Assembly: GCA_964036295.1 (NCBI GenBank)
Contig: OZ038470.1
Coordinates: forward strand, 7,214,078 to 7,278,077
From: Plumapathes pennacea
Lineage: Eukaryota; Cnidaria; Anthozoa; Antipatharia; Myriopathidae
Direction of reading: 5' to 3'
Length of the DNA: 64,000 nt
Part shown: positions 13,101-22,900 of the stretch, piece after piece
Position numbering within the stretch: position 1 is the first letter of the stretch
Layout of the letters: the number at the start of each line of letters is the position of its first letter
Made by a program: the position numbers and the translations under genes
The notes under the pieces: generated by a model
Database searches by the model: none
Seen by the model: the letters and a program-made list of their open reading frames with translations, nothing else
Told to the model about the DNA's origin: nothing

Positions 13101-14131
13101 ACAGTTCAGTCAATTTGAAGCCAAAGTAATTTGCGTTTGGTTTTACTTTCCAATCAGCAGTGCGAGTACACGCCATCGCTTGCGTGAGAAGTGTTTGGTT
13201 TTGGTTTTGGTTTTGTTCCTGATTGGTTGAGATTGGTTGAGAATGCTGCCAAACTTGTGTGGACCAATCCAAAAGCGTAGCAAACGCAAAACCAAAGCAA
13301 TCACACGATTACTTTAGACAGTCATCCGAAAACAGCTCTATTATGTCAAATAACACACACACGAGCTGGGAATACATGCAGTAGTGCGTGTTGAGATGTT
13401 TGATGATTGACATTGTTGGTCACATGCATATTTTTCGAAAAAGGAACCGCAGGAAATATTATCAATCATCACTGAATACATTTTTTTGTGTTTGATTTAT
13501 TTTTATTTTTCCGAACCGCTGGGTTAAAGATGCAATGTAATTACAGCACTGTAACATTCCCCGAGGAGTTACGATGAAACCAAAGCAACCCGTTAGCTTA
13601 AAATTGGTTGCATGATCCAACGCCGAATTAATAAAGCCGCATAAAAACACAATAAAATATCCATGAATGCACATACCGTACCCCACCTTGCAGGACGAAC
13701 ACACTGAAGCAACACATACACGTACGATCCCACACACGACAAAAACTGTATTATTGACTAAGAAAGGTCGACTTGTAAAATCTAAAAGAAATAGCGTTTC
13801 AAGAAAGACTATGGATCGCATGCAACAGCGAGCCCAACGCAAAAAGGAGGTGGGTCCAAACCAGTTATATGCACTTCACTTCACAACTGATAAATTCAAC
13901 AACTCTAATATGACCTGAAGTCTGCTAAGAGGCTGCAGGTTCACCCACAAACCTCAAAAATATCATTAAAACACAAAGAACACAAACAGACCGTGCTTCC
14001 AGTGCAACAAACAAGCCCGCGCTCGATTCGAAATTCTCGCTGCAAATTTCACCGCATGGCTCTCGCTACACAGCGATAAGATTTTCAACAGTTTTACCTT
14101 CAGAGTTTTCTTGTTCTGTTCCAACGACCAT
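4125..14131 (-). CDS. MPP2/MPP6-like: MPP2/MPP6-type MAGUK scaffold (PALS2/Varicose-like)
   Basis: Membrane-associated guanylate kinase scaffold, 546 residues; human MPP2 and MPP6 are about 540-576. Coding exons in transcript order: 14131-14098, 11992-11874, 11184-11116, 10886-10803, 10100-9957, 9485-9410, 8942-8860, 8454-8386, 8274-8143, 8054-7993, 7265-7222, 6916-6863, 6742-6662, 6066-5986, 5357-5155, 5007-4879, 4301-4125. The sum is 1641 nt and in frame. Domains: L27 pair (about 12-125), PDZ (about 133-215), SH3 (about 227-297), basic HOOK segment, then guanylate-kinase-like domain (about 346-540). The latter contains GAQGVGRR in place of a true nucleotide P-loop, so it should bind protein rather than act as a kinase. 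It ends QWVPVSWVY, as in MPP2/6. The family organises cell-junction and synaptic membrane complexes. Start codon: the first ATG whose exon joins in phase with the L27 exon. The first intron uses a GC donor. Assignment to MPP2/6 is strong. Confidence 0.93.
4628..4808. repeat. Foldback element within an MPP2-like intron
   Basis: The arms agcctcgtcttcacaagcga and the inverted cgttcgtgaaaacgaggct bracket a second inverted pair around a perfect centre (caaaatattttg, flanked by gatccttgtgcttgcg and its inverse). The length is about 180 bp. It lies in the intron before the last coding exon. Confidence 0.8.
5325..5600. repeat. Tandem triplication of a splice acceptor with (AAAC)n tracts
   Basis: Three copies at a period of about 85-90 bp share the block ggtctggtgtctaaacaaac followed by an (aaac)n run. 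The rightward edges of the blocks are at about 5353, 5438 and 5528. The first copy is the real 3' splice site and first ~20 nt of the 203-nt guanylate-kinase exon (acceptor at 5358-5359 on the minus strand). The other two are upstream decoys in the preceding intron. Confidence 0.85.
5620..5819. mobile_element. piggyBac-like MITE, family A
   Basis: The left end reads aaccctttcactaccacgag and the right end gcttgggagtgaaagggtt, inverted copies of each other, about 200 bp apart. The internal sequence carries cagcctcccaccagagatat, catacagtatggagaattt and cattttctt blocks, shared by about 15 copies in the window. The TIR begins CCC and several copies are bounded by TTAA, which is typical of piggyBac-type elements. 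No transposase is encoded. Confidence 0.8.
6945..7110. mobile_element. MITE family A copy, left end truncated
   Basis: Shares the ctcaccagaaatacgtcata, caattctcactacatcactt and ttgggagaatctg blocks. It ends gcttgggaatgaaagggttaa, giving the TTAA boundary. Lies in an MPP2-like intron. Confidence 0.75.
7468..7702. repeat. Near-perfect 235-bp palindrome (aagcctggtttccatataat arms)
   Basis: The left arm from aagcctggtttccatataat through atcgtctctgtcgcagaatt is repeated inverted at the right end (aattctgcgacagagacgat through attatatggaaaccaggctt). That gives about 60 bp of essentially perfect terminal inverted repeat, and further inner copies of ctgacgtaaggatcg. It lies in the MPP2-like intron between the HOOK and SH3 exons. 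It is a recently active-looking foldback MITE. Confidence 0.85.
7793..7970. repeat. Dispersed repeat family B (gggcccggtt...), inverse orientation
   Basis: Contains gggcccggtttttcgaaagc, ctaatccaggattaac, gacctctctgccgataaa and gcagggttttgtt. These are the reverse complement of the blocks in the copies at about 36630-36835, 38320-38525 and 38526-38735. Intronic, non-coding, MITE-like. Confidence 0.75.
8520..8700. mobile_element. MITE family A copy
   Basis: Shares ctctcaccagatattcatag, gacagctcatttaactatca and acattttcttcttgaatggt. Ends ctcaggagtgaaagg, a slightly diverged right TIR. Intronic in the MPP2-like gene. Confidence 0.72.
9137..9357. repeat. Dispersed repeat family C (ggaatctcggcggcc)
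   Basis: Shares the order of blocks ggggtggcaa, ccgaaagttttagtcctatc, tcggaatctcggc, cctttttgatga and gtggttaaagtcttgtt with a second copy at about 58432-58705. Non-coding and of unknown class. Both copies sit in introns. Confidence 0.7.
11480..11708 (-). mobile_element. SINE with a tRNA-Ser(UGA)-derived head
   Basis: On the minus strand, 11708 to about 11632 reads as a tRNA-like head. It has an A-box-like tggctgagtggttagg, an anticodon arm ccggacttgaaatccgg whose loop gives the anticodon UGA (serine), and a B box ggttcaagtccc. The acceptor ends do not pair and the long serine variable arm is missing, so it is not a working tRNA gene. A non-tRNA body continues towards about 11480. It lies in the second intron of the MPP2-like gene, in the gene's own orientation. 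Confidence 0.75.
13030..13330. repeat. Dispersed repeat family D (ggttttgttcctgattggtt)
   Basis: Shares ggttttgttcctgattggtt, caatcagcagtgcgag, gccatcgct and gacagtcatccgaaaa blocks, in order, with a copy at about 40370-40660. The ends carry ccaaagtaatcac and the related ccaaagcaatcac. Lies in the first intron of the MPP2-like gene. Non-coding. Confidence 0.7.
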
Positions 14132-15585
14132 TCTCTGTTTTCTTTCACAGGGGCAACGGAAATACCCGTTTTCAGTCAAAAACTGGGAGATGACTCGCAG
14201 AGACGCGGAACCGATTGAAAATCCACAAATGCCAATCAAAATACTTGGTCTATCACGTGCACGGGACGATAAACTTGGGGGAGAGGGGAGAGGGGCGGGG
14301 AAGTGTAAACTAACCAAAAAAATGACAAGATCTAAATACGATGAAGTATAAGGTCGTCTAGATATTTTGGCATACGTTTGACGCTCACTTCGTAAATTTC
14401 CGTGAATATCATACCTTAGTTTGGGAAATATTGCTCAGTGATTTTTGACATGACCCCTTCCCCACCCAGTCCCTTTATGAATATTCAAACCCATTCTCTC
14501 CTCGACTCGACGGAATATTCTTGAGTGGTGGCTTGATTTGATCTTGAGGCGTTAGCCAGCTTAGCGTTACTGATATCGTGGGAATGTGAATTGTTGTTGG
14601 AAGACACACCTAGAACATTGGAGCCGCTGAAAATGACCTGATAATTCACTCAGTGAGTTAATACAGATTCCATAGTGGTGATCCCACCACAAAGAACTAT
14701 AAAGACCTGTGCATTTCCCAGACGGCAAACTGGTCGATAAACATCCACTGATCAGGAAAGGTAAATAATGCACTCATGATGTTTCTTGTCGACACAAGGA
14801 TACCGACCGATGTTCACTCATTTTAACACAAGACACAAAGAAAAGCACGGCACGAAAGCTCGATTGTGAGTCGCATCGAATTTATGACACTTCATATTAT
14901 CCGTACGTTCCATTGCAAATACGTGGCAGTTTCTATTTAATGTTTCATCTCACAAGTTTCACTTTACGTTCAAATCATTTCAAGTTTGGGTCGCAGTTTC
15001 GAAATTACGGTGATCCTTAATAAATTTCTCTTTGAAATACAAAAAGGGTTAATCCAACTGTTTAAATATTAATCAAGAGATATTACAATACAGTATATTA
15101 GAATATTGATGTTTTATATTGAAATTAAATTTAACACCCCCCCTTAATATTCTGAGGGTAAAGGACCATGTCCCTGGGGGGGGGGGGGGGGGGGGGGTGG
15201 GTGGGTGGGTAGGGGGAGGAGATCCAGGTTTTTTTATTTTTCAGGGTTCTCTGTCTTACAGGGTCATACAGAATTTATGCTTTAGCATCTTGAACAGAGT
15301 CATCATTTCTTAGTGATGAGGTCTGGAATCTTGAATAAGAATAAATACCTATTCCTAGCTGTCAGAGTTATAGCAATATTGTAATGCTCTTTTTATTGAA
15401 TTGCATTCTGTGCTGTCACCAAAAATATTATGTCATTGCCACTCTGTTACATAATCCACACACACATGGTAATGTTAAACAGAATGACAAATTATTCGAC
15501 CAGTAATCCACATATCAAAATTTTGAACCTTTTCAGTTCCCTACCCCCCTCAAACCAGGCAATTGAATCACTTGATATATTTCAG
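14132..15585. promoter_or_regulatory. Divergent intergenic region between MPP2-like (-) and MTMR-like (+)
   Basis: Lies between the MPP2-like start codon and the first recognised MTMR coding exon. A CACGTG E-box is at 14254-14259, about 125 bp upstream of the MPP2-like ATG. A 5' untranslated or short first coding exon of the MTMR gene must lie here, because the 15586 exon opens at a clear acceptor (ttcag), but I could not identify it. A long G tract runs from about 15176 to 15198. Confidence 0.55.
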
Positions 15586-15603
15586 GGGGCAACAGCAGTG
15601 CTC

Positions 15604-18342
15604 ATGTCAGAACTCAATGGAGAAGGCACCCCAGTGCCCTCCCTTCTACCAGGAGAGATCGTGGTTGCAAGAGCTCAAAATGTGCTCCGCTTTAGTACCA
15701 TGGCTGAGCGGCGATCTGGCATATCAGGAACTTTGTATGCCACCAACTTTAGGATTTCCTTCTTGACCAGGAATCATGGCACAAATGCTGATATGATGTC
15801 CGTATTTCAGTCAAATCCCGACTTAACAATGGGATCGTTGTATGCAGACATGCAGGGTGAGCTCCACATCCCACAAACATGCATTACAGACGTCATCTAC
15901 TATCACAGCTACACCGCAGATGGAGGAAGACTGAAGAAATTCAGACCTGGAACACGTGATGCTTCCAAGGTCCATTCAGTGGAGATTCATTGCAAGGACT
16001 TCCGCATCATACGGTTTGGATTCAAATTCACTCCCAAAAAGGAAGACATTCAGATAGTGAATGTCATTGGCCACTACAACAAACCCAGCTCCATAGCGTT
16101 GCTTTTTGTTTTCCCATACAGCAAAGCAGCTGCCAAGTTGAATCAGGAAAATGGCAGTGAGAGTCACACCATTCCCACCTTTCGGACTCTTCCTGATTGG
16201 TTGAATGAGTTGTCCAGGTTACGTGTGGATGACACATGGCGGGTTGCAGATGTGAATGGCGATTTTCAGACCTGCCCAAGCCTGTCAAAACTCTTTGTCT
16301 GCCTTTCTTCACTTTCGGATGCCGACATCAACCGCATGTCTCTGCACTATGTGGATGGGCGCCTTCCCCTTTGGTGCTGGAGTCATCCTAAGACAGGCCT
16401 TCCTGTGCTGTTCAGTGCTTCTGGAAGGTGTGTTGCAAAAATTATCATCTTGTCACTATTGCAGGATTTGTAATAATAATTATTTATTTATCTGTACACA
16501 ATGTCTGCCATCTACATGTACAATGATGTACATTCAGAGGAATTTAAAAAAACATTCTTTCTCAAACTGCGATCCCGCTAATAAATCATATTCTAGCTAC
16601 CAGTATTCCCTACAAATAAATTCTTATTCTACATCTTTGTAGGCCAGAGAGTATATTCCTGGAGAAAGAAGAGACTTCCTTCTTCAGGGCGCTGTCGACA
16701 TTGCCTAGCAACACTGGGCACAAGGACGTGAAGATTGTTGATGTGTCCAAAGTATGTCCGTCCTCCAAAGAACTACAGCTCAGCTTTAACAAAGTCAAGG
16801 AGCTCTGCATCCTGGAAACTACCAAGAATTTCTGGGCAATGGACTCTCACTGGTTAACAAGTTTGGAGGCATCAAGGTATGGTACTGAACTTTGAAAAGA
16901 GCCACAAGGCGAGGCAGCTGAATTTATCTCAGTCACTTCCATTTTCCTACTGAACCACTGTAGTCCAATCAGAAATTTGATCACCACTGTTGTTTTGGTA
17001 TGCATCAATCTTCCAGCTGCAACCATCCATATGCTAGCAAACTCCCCACCCATGGGGTAGGATTGCCCGAGGGAAGGATGGTAACAGCTAGAATTGATCA
17101 GTGCATTAACAGATCGACCATAATCACAATCAACATAGCCTACTACAGCTGTAAGCCTGCAAATATTGCGAGAGGAAAGTACGGCAACAATCTGAGCCAC
17201 ATTTTTCTGGCCCAGCACATTTTCAGAAATGACCGGTCATTTTAGAGGGGGGAGGGAGGAGGGGGGTATGCCAGAAGCAGCCAAACTCGCACTACACAAC
17301 TGAATACCCCATATTGTATACATACACCTGCTTGCATGAATCACCTAATGCAATCCTATTCTCCAGGTGGCTGGCCCACATCAGATCTTCTCTTGCTGCT
17401 GCTATGGATGTTGTCAACTCACTGTGTCATGATGAACGACCAGTACTCATCAAGGAAAGCAGCGGGCTGGATTTTGTGTTTGTGGTGTCATCCATTGCAC
17501 AGTTGATTCTTGATTCGTACTACCGGACAATCCGTGGCTTCCAGACTCTTATCCAGAAAATGTGGGTCCTTGGTGGACACCCGTTCTTGCAGCGATGTGG
17601 CCACCTGAAGAGCAGCAAGGAGAACGAGAAGGAAACAACTGAATCACCTGTGTTCCTTCACTTCCTGGACTGTGTATATCAGCTGACCCAGCAGTTTCCA
17701 TCCGAGTTTGAGTTCTCAGAGGCTTATCTCTTCTGCTTGTTGGACACCATGAATGCCTGCATGTTTGACACATTTCTGTTTGACAGCGAGAGGCAAAGGG
17801 AACAGCACTGCCAGACTGAGCTGGACAGTGTTCCCATTGCATGTCTGTGGGACTTCCTTGCTGAACAGTTAGCCAACTCAAAGATTGCAGCACCCTACAT
17901 CAATCCCCTGTTTGAATTTAGAAGTTCACTCGGAGATGAAGGCAATGGTACTGTTGAAGGGGTGATGAGACCTCACCTGAAAGTCAACACATCTGCTCCA
18001 GCTGTCAGATTTTGGTCTGGCAGTTACTTGAGGTGGCTTCCGACAGTCGAAGTGAGTGCTGGAATGGGGGACAAGCTGCAGCAGATGATTCTGATGAATG
18101 AGGTAAAGGTACTACGGCACCGCTTGGCTGTTCTTAAGTTTGACAGCAGTCCTGACAAGGCAGAGTTAACCACAGACACTTTGGATTCTGATTTCAACTC
18201 TGAGTTTAACATCGAGTTGGATACAAGTAAGATCCTAACAGCGAGCATGCCATTTGTGGGTGACTTGTCACTGAATAAGTACTACTCAGGAGACCTGCCA
18301 CAAGCTCCCAATGGCGACTCTGTTAATCTTGGCGAGTTTTAG
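15604..18342 (+). CDS. MTMR10/MTMR12-like: Catalytically dead myotubularin-related protein (MTMR10/11/12 type)
   Basis: Coding exons 15586-16427, 16643-16876 and 17367-18342, all in phase. Taken from the in-exon ATG at 15604 the product is 677 residues; vertebrate MTMR10/12 are about 750-780. It carries a GRAM/PH-like N-terminal domain (about 12-170, opening SLLPGEIVV) and a myotubularin phosphatase fold with the RMPLWCW-equivalent RLPLWCWSH. The active-site loop reads KESSGLDF instead of the active HCSDGWDRT, so the nucleophilic cysteine is glutamate (about residue 383) and the arginine is phenylalanine. It cannot be a phosphoinositide phosphatase; relatives act as adaptors of active myotubularins. 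An upstream exon could extend the N-terminus. MTMR10, 11 and 12 cannot be separated from sequence alone, and it may be pro-orthologous to all three. Confidence 0.88.
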
Positions 18343-18825
18343 CCCATGGATGTATTCTGTTGCATGAAAGAGCTCACATGACTAGCAAAATAGAGGCTGT
18401 AACATTTGGACTTGTATCTATTAGGAGATTATTGCCATAAACATACATTATTTTATATATAGTATGAATGCTGTATTTGTACAAAAACATTTTATTAATA
18501 ATTTTATAAGTTTTAGTCTAAGCATTGCTCTGAAGTGAATATGTGCCAAATCTAGAGGTCATGCTATTCAATGTACTGTAACTATATTGACAAATCCCTG
18601 CAAGTTTTGAGCATTTTTTCAGTGTCTGTGGCAGATCCAGGGGGAGGGGGGGGGTAGTTGAATTCCCATTTTGCTCATTCATTAGTATCAAAACTACTGG
18701 TCTGAACATTTACTTTCACTCAAAAATACTTTTCAGGGAATCTTTGAGGCCCCCTTCACAGGATCCTGGATCTGCCCCAGCATGTTTTAATTTACTAAGA
18801 ATTTTATGAAAACTGATGGTATCTG

Positions 18826-19010
18826 AGGGTGTGTTTCTTTTTAGGAATCCAAAACCAGATCACAAATCCAAAAACAGATTATCTGTTTCTTTACTGAAAT
18901 CTAAATTCGGATAATGAATCCATGTGATCCACACTTAAGACAGATTCAATGGATCATATCCAAAATTGGATACCTTGGATCATGGATCCATTAAAGAAAC
19001 GCACCCTGAA
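18826..19010. repeat. Short TIR element (gggtgtgtttcttt...aaagaaacgcaccct)
   Basis: About 180 bp. The left end gggtgtgtttcttt is inverted, with small differences, at the right end aaagaaacgcaccct. Sub-terminal aatcca/ggatc motifs are also mirrored. Non-autonomous DNA-transposon-like. Confidence 0.75.
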
Positions 19011-19365
19011 TGTTTATCACTGTTTTGGAGAGACAATCTGGCCTGAAAATGAGTTAGGCACAGTAGCCAAAAACAGACAAATGAACACAGAGGCAACCAT
19101 GATTCTAATGCCAGGAAAGCAGCATGCATTTACAGGCACAGACGACTACACATTTATTATTTACAAGAACACCAGGGATTATTACTAGCAATCTTACTGC
19201 TACGTTAGTATTTAAGATTTTAATTTTTCATAATCATTACACACTTTATACAAAATTTAAATTTAAAATTGGCATAATTTATGTTGTTGCAATCAGTATT
19301 CCTACCAGTTAACAGGGAAGTATTGCTATAGCCAACCAAATCAAATACAGTACATCCTTGTTGTT

Positions 19366-19762
19366 ATAGAGTGGTAAAGTGATGACGTCATAAAAATATT
19401 TTTTCGGAAATAATGGACTTTGCGCAATTCTTCGGAATGGCCTATCTAAATAAAGTTCATACAGAAAAAATTGGCTCTTTAGTGCAGTAAACAGCTGAGA
19501 TATAGGCTTTTGAAGTTCAAATTGCTTCATACTAAACCCTCTTATTTGGTGTTGGTTCCTTTGATTTGGAACCAACGCTAAATAAGAGAGTTTAGTTAAG
19601 ACTATCTCGAACTTTAAACTTCTCTATCTTCGCTTTCAGTAGGGCTAGTGATTTGAAATTTTGCACACGTTCTTTCAGCAGCTGTGTTTATCGCATGATG
19701 TGGTTTTGAGGTTTGAATGGAAAAGTTTGCAAACTGATGACATCACACTTTACCACTCTATT
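19366..19762. repeat. ~395-bp foldback element with gtggtaaagtgatgacgtca ends
   Basis: The left end agagtggtaaagtgatgacg is matched inverted by the right end gatgacatcacactttaccactct. The exact centre near 19530-19590 is a second palindrome (ctcttatttggtgttggttc and gaaccaacgctaaataagag). No coding capacity. Confidence 0.8.
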
Positions 19763-19924
19763 GCTGCTTCCATAATATTATCTGAAAATAAAGGATCAGT
19801 CAAAATTCAGATGGTAAAAGATGTTCTGGATTTTGCCTGGTAGACTGAGTACACCGACTGAGACTGAGTACACCGATTTAACACACTTCAATGCTGTGCA
19901 TTGGTCTGTGCAAAAGCTGAAGAT

Positions 19925-22900
19925 CTACTGGCTCTGAAGCCACGAGACTGGAACCCACTGTTGTTCATTAGCAACTCTGTTCAGAGCAGCTAAAAGCAAC
20001 TCAAATGTTTCTTGAAGGTCGTCGTTCACCACAGTCAGGTCAAACAAGTGTCCATAGTCTCTTTCTATCAATTCCGCTGCACTGATCATCTTCTGAAGAT
20101 CCTCTTCCTGTAACAACAACACACTTGTCTCTGTCAAAATGTACACAGGCAATACAGCTCTGGTCCTCTTTTTGGTCAGCACAAAATTGACTAATGAATG
20201 CTGTGTTAGTTCATGGTTAGCACCTTAAAACGCCAGTTAACAATTCTACATGGCATTGCATGTCACATGTCACAACAAGAGTTTCCTTTTAAAAGTGTTC
20301 CTGGAATCAATAAAAATTAACAACAAATTTTTATAGTTATATATATTAGGCTCTTTCTCCCCAAGCCCTTTGGAAGTACATGCAGTACATTGTATGCCAG
20401 CCACTTCACCTTGAAAGACCGCTCGGCCTTCCTGTTAGCAGAAGAATTAGCCTTTGTTGCTATGTGTCTCGTGCTTCGAAGTCTTCCAAGTGAGGGAGGT
20501 TTCACAAACACACAGAAAGGCATGAAGTCAGCTGTTCTGAGACAATGTAGGACCTGAGGAGACATTAACTGAGTGTTTAAAATACTTAAGTGTCAAAAAT
20601 GATGTGAGAAAGAGCCTGGGAATTTATATGGAAGAGATAAATTTTGCCCCCAAAGTACACCTGTTTCTAGCTATTTTATGTCATATGAGCTGTTGTCTGA
20701 GAGATTTTGAGGATAAAAAGCATGAAGCAGGAGAAATACACAATTATGTGAGAGAAAAGGCTTGTAGCGGGAGATTTGAGGTCTATAGTGTTACTGAGTA
20801 GCCCCAAAATACTGTGCCAATGCTAGCTTGTAGAAACAATGACACACACAAAACAAACAAGTATTGTTTACACTGCCTTGAACTATGTTGTGACAGCAAT
20901 TCCAGGAAACCAGTGCACTGTGTTAGACAATATTTGTAAAGTTTTGTTCTATACCTCCTCATGGACTTTGATAACACACATCTTTCCAGTCTTCATTGCT
21001 CTTTTGATGGAGTCCTTTGATGTTCCATACAGACAGCCTTTATATTCACCAACTTCAATAAACTTGTTGTCCTGGATAAATCTCTCCATTGTGTGACGTG
21101 ACACAAAGTGATAGTCCTTTCCATCAGTTTCATATGGCTGCATCGGTCTTGAGGTATCTGACGCAAAACAAAAGGGCCATCTTAGACCGTCTTAGAAGGA
21201 GTTGATTGCAGCAATATTTTTTAATTTGTGCATGCATTCACATGGTATGAAACAACTCACGAGGGACTGTAGCAACAAATGCATCTGGGTCATTCATCAG
21301 AATCATCCTTTTAAGTTCAGTTCTTCCAACTCCAGATGGACCTAGCAGGAGGAGAGTAAATTATTAAACTTGTAATTTACAGACATCGCTCCCAAGATGG
21401 ACAATATCAGACGAACACCTCTAAGCCAGACAGTATTATTTTGTTGATCCTAAGCCAGCCATACTTGTTTGTCTATCTAAACTCTCTACAAGCCAGACAC
21501 CTCTATAGAATAGACACCTAGACCAGGTCCAAAGAGCGTCCATCTTAGAGAGAGCTCACTGTACTCCAAATAAGTATCAAAACAAGAGAAGTATTGGTGG
21601 CAGTAGTATATGGTCCAATGTCAGTGAAAACGTGGGAGTTCTTTTTTAAGTAGCCGCGTTTCAGTTCGTTTTCTGGTAAAATTCGTTCGGAGTGGGATCG
21701 GGGCGAGGAAAAAGCTGCGGAGGGTTCCCTTCGCTTCCCTCCCCCTCCCCCCTCCCCATTTTACTCCCGCATCCCCTTCCCCCCCTGCAGCTTTTGCTAC
21801 ACCCCAGTCCTACTCCCAAAAGAATTTTGCCTGAAAACGAATGGGAACACCTGCATTGCAGGCTATTTTTTAAGCTTTCCACTTCATAACTGGGAAGATT
21901 AATTCACTTAAATGTGCAATGTTTACCCACCAATAAGCAGCACAGGTCTTTTTTTATTCTGGCCAGCTCGGTAGAGAGTAACTTCTTCATATGTTAGTGC
22001 CTCTCCTTTCTTTGCTGCTTTACCTGCAGGTCACAATGAAACAGATTCAACTTTACACAATTTATGTTTTAATTAATATTAATAACACCATGATTATTGT
22101 TTATTAGTTGGAGACCCAACTAACACTCACATTACAACAAGACCACATCACATGGAAAAGTTACACCCACCACTTTTTGCTCTAGACTTGGCACCCTTGG
22201 TAGAAGCTGATTTTCTCCGTTTCCACTTGGCATATGGTGATATTAGTTTGCCTTCAAAAGATTAAATAAACAAATGATATTACTCTTGGTATTATCATTA
22301 TTACAGTGTGATATGATCCCTGGGGAGACTCCGCCCAGACTTGCAACCACCTTCCCATATTCCTGGGGTTGAAATAGTGACCAGATATACCTCCAAGACT
22401 AGTAAAAATTTGCCTCCATTTATACCTTTGAACAGGAATATGTCTAGAAAAACCATGTGCAAAATCCGTGATTTTTGCGAAGACTTCAACTGAGTCACAA
22501 ATTTTAGAAACCCTATGAGATGGCAATACAATTTTCCCTTCACAGGCCATTCTTACCAAACCCTTTAAAATACCAAAACGTATCATTTTCTATACCATTT
22601 CTTATACCTGAGGCTTGAAAAAGGACCCATTTTAGGCAAAGCCAGTTCCTGTATAAACTGATCTTAGGGGGCACAGCCCCAGAAATATGATACAGTGATA
22701 TAATGAGTGTAAAACTTCTTGATGCCACAACAAATCCTAAGCTTGAGCTATTACAGAAACAGGTTGGTGAAATCACCTTCATCAGCAGCTGTGTCAATAT
22801 TTCTGTCATCTGCAGAGGGAGAAGTTGACCCAGAAACTCGTCTGTCAAATGCTTGTCTCCTGAAACAAGGAAAATAAATGGCTGCATCCATGCCCCAATC

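Larger units (their letters stand above)
18343..19924. other. Convergent intergenic: two foldback elements, no gene
   Basis: Holds the 3' UTR region of the MTMR-like gene, the short foldback at 18826-19010 and the larger one at 19366-19762, then the 3' end of the second MAGUK gene. Small open frames near 18949-19312 have no recognisable character. Confidence 0.6.

Noticed and set aside
13462..13918. Open frames of 83 and 126 codons in the first MPP2-like intron
   Set aside because: No recognisable domains, overlapping on opposite strands, no splice or start context.
14066..14317. N-terminal extension of the MPP2-like protein from an upstream ATG at 14317
   Set aside because: The added residues are low-complexity and unlike any MPP; the ATG at 14131 gives the family's usual length.
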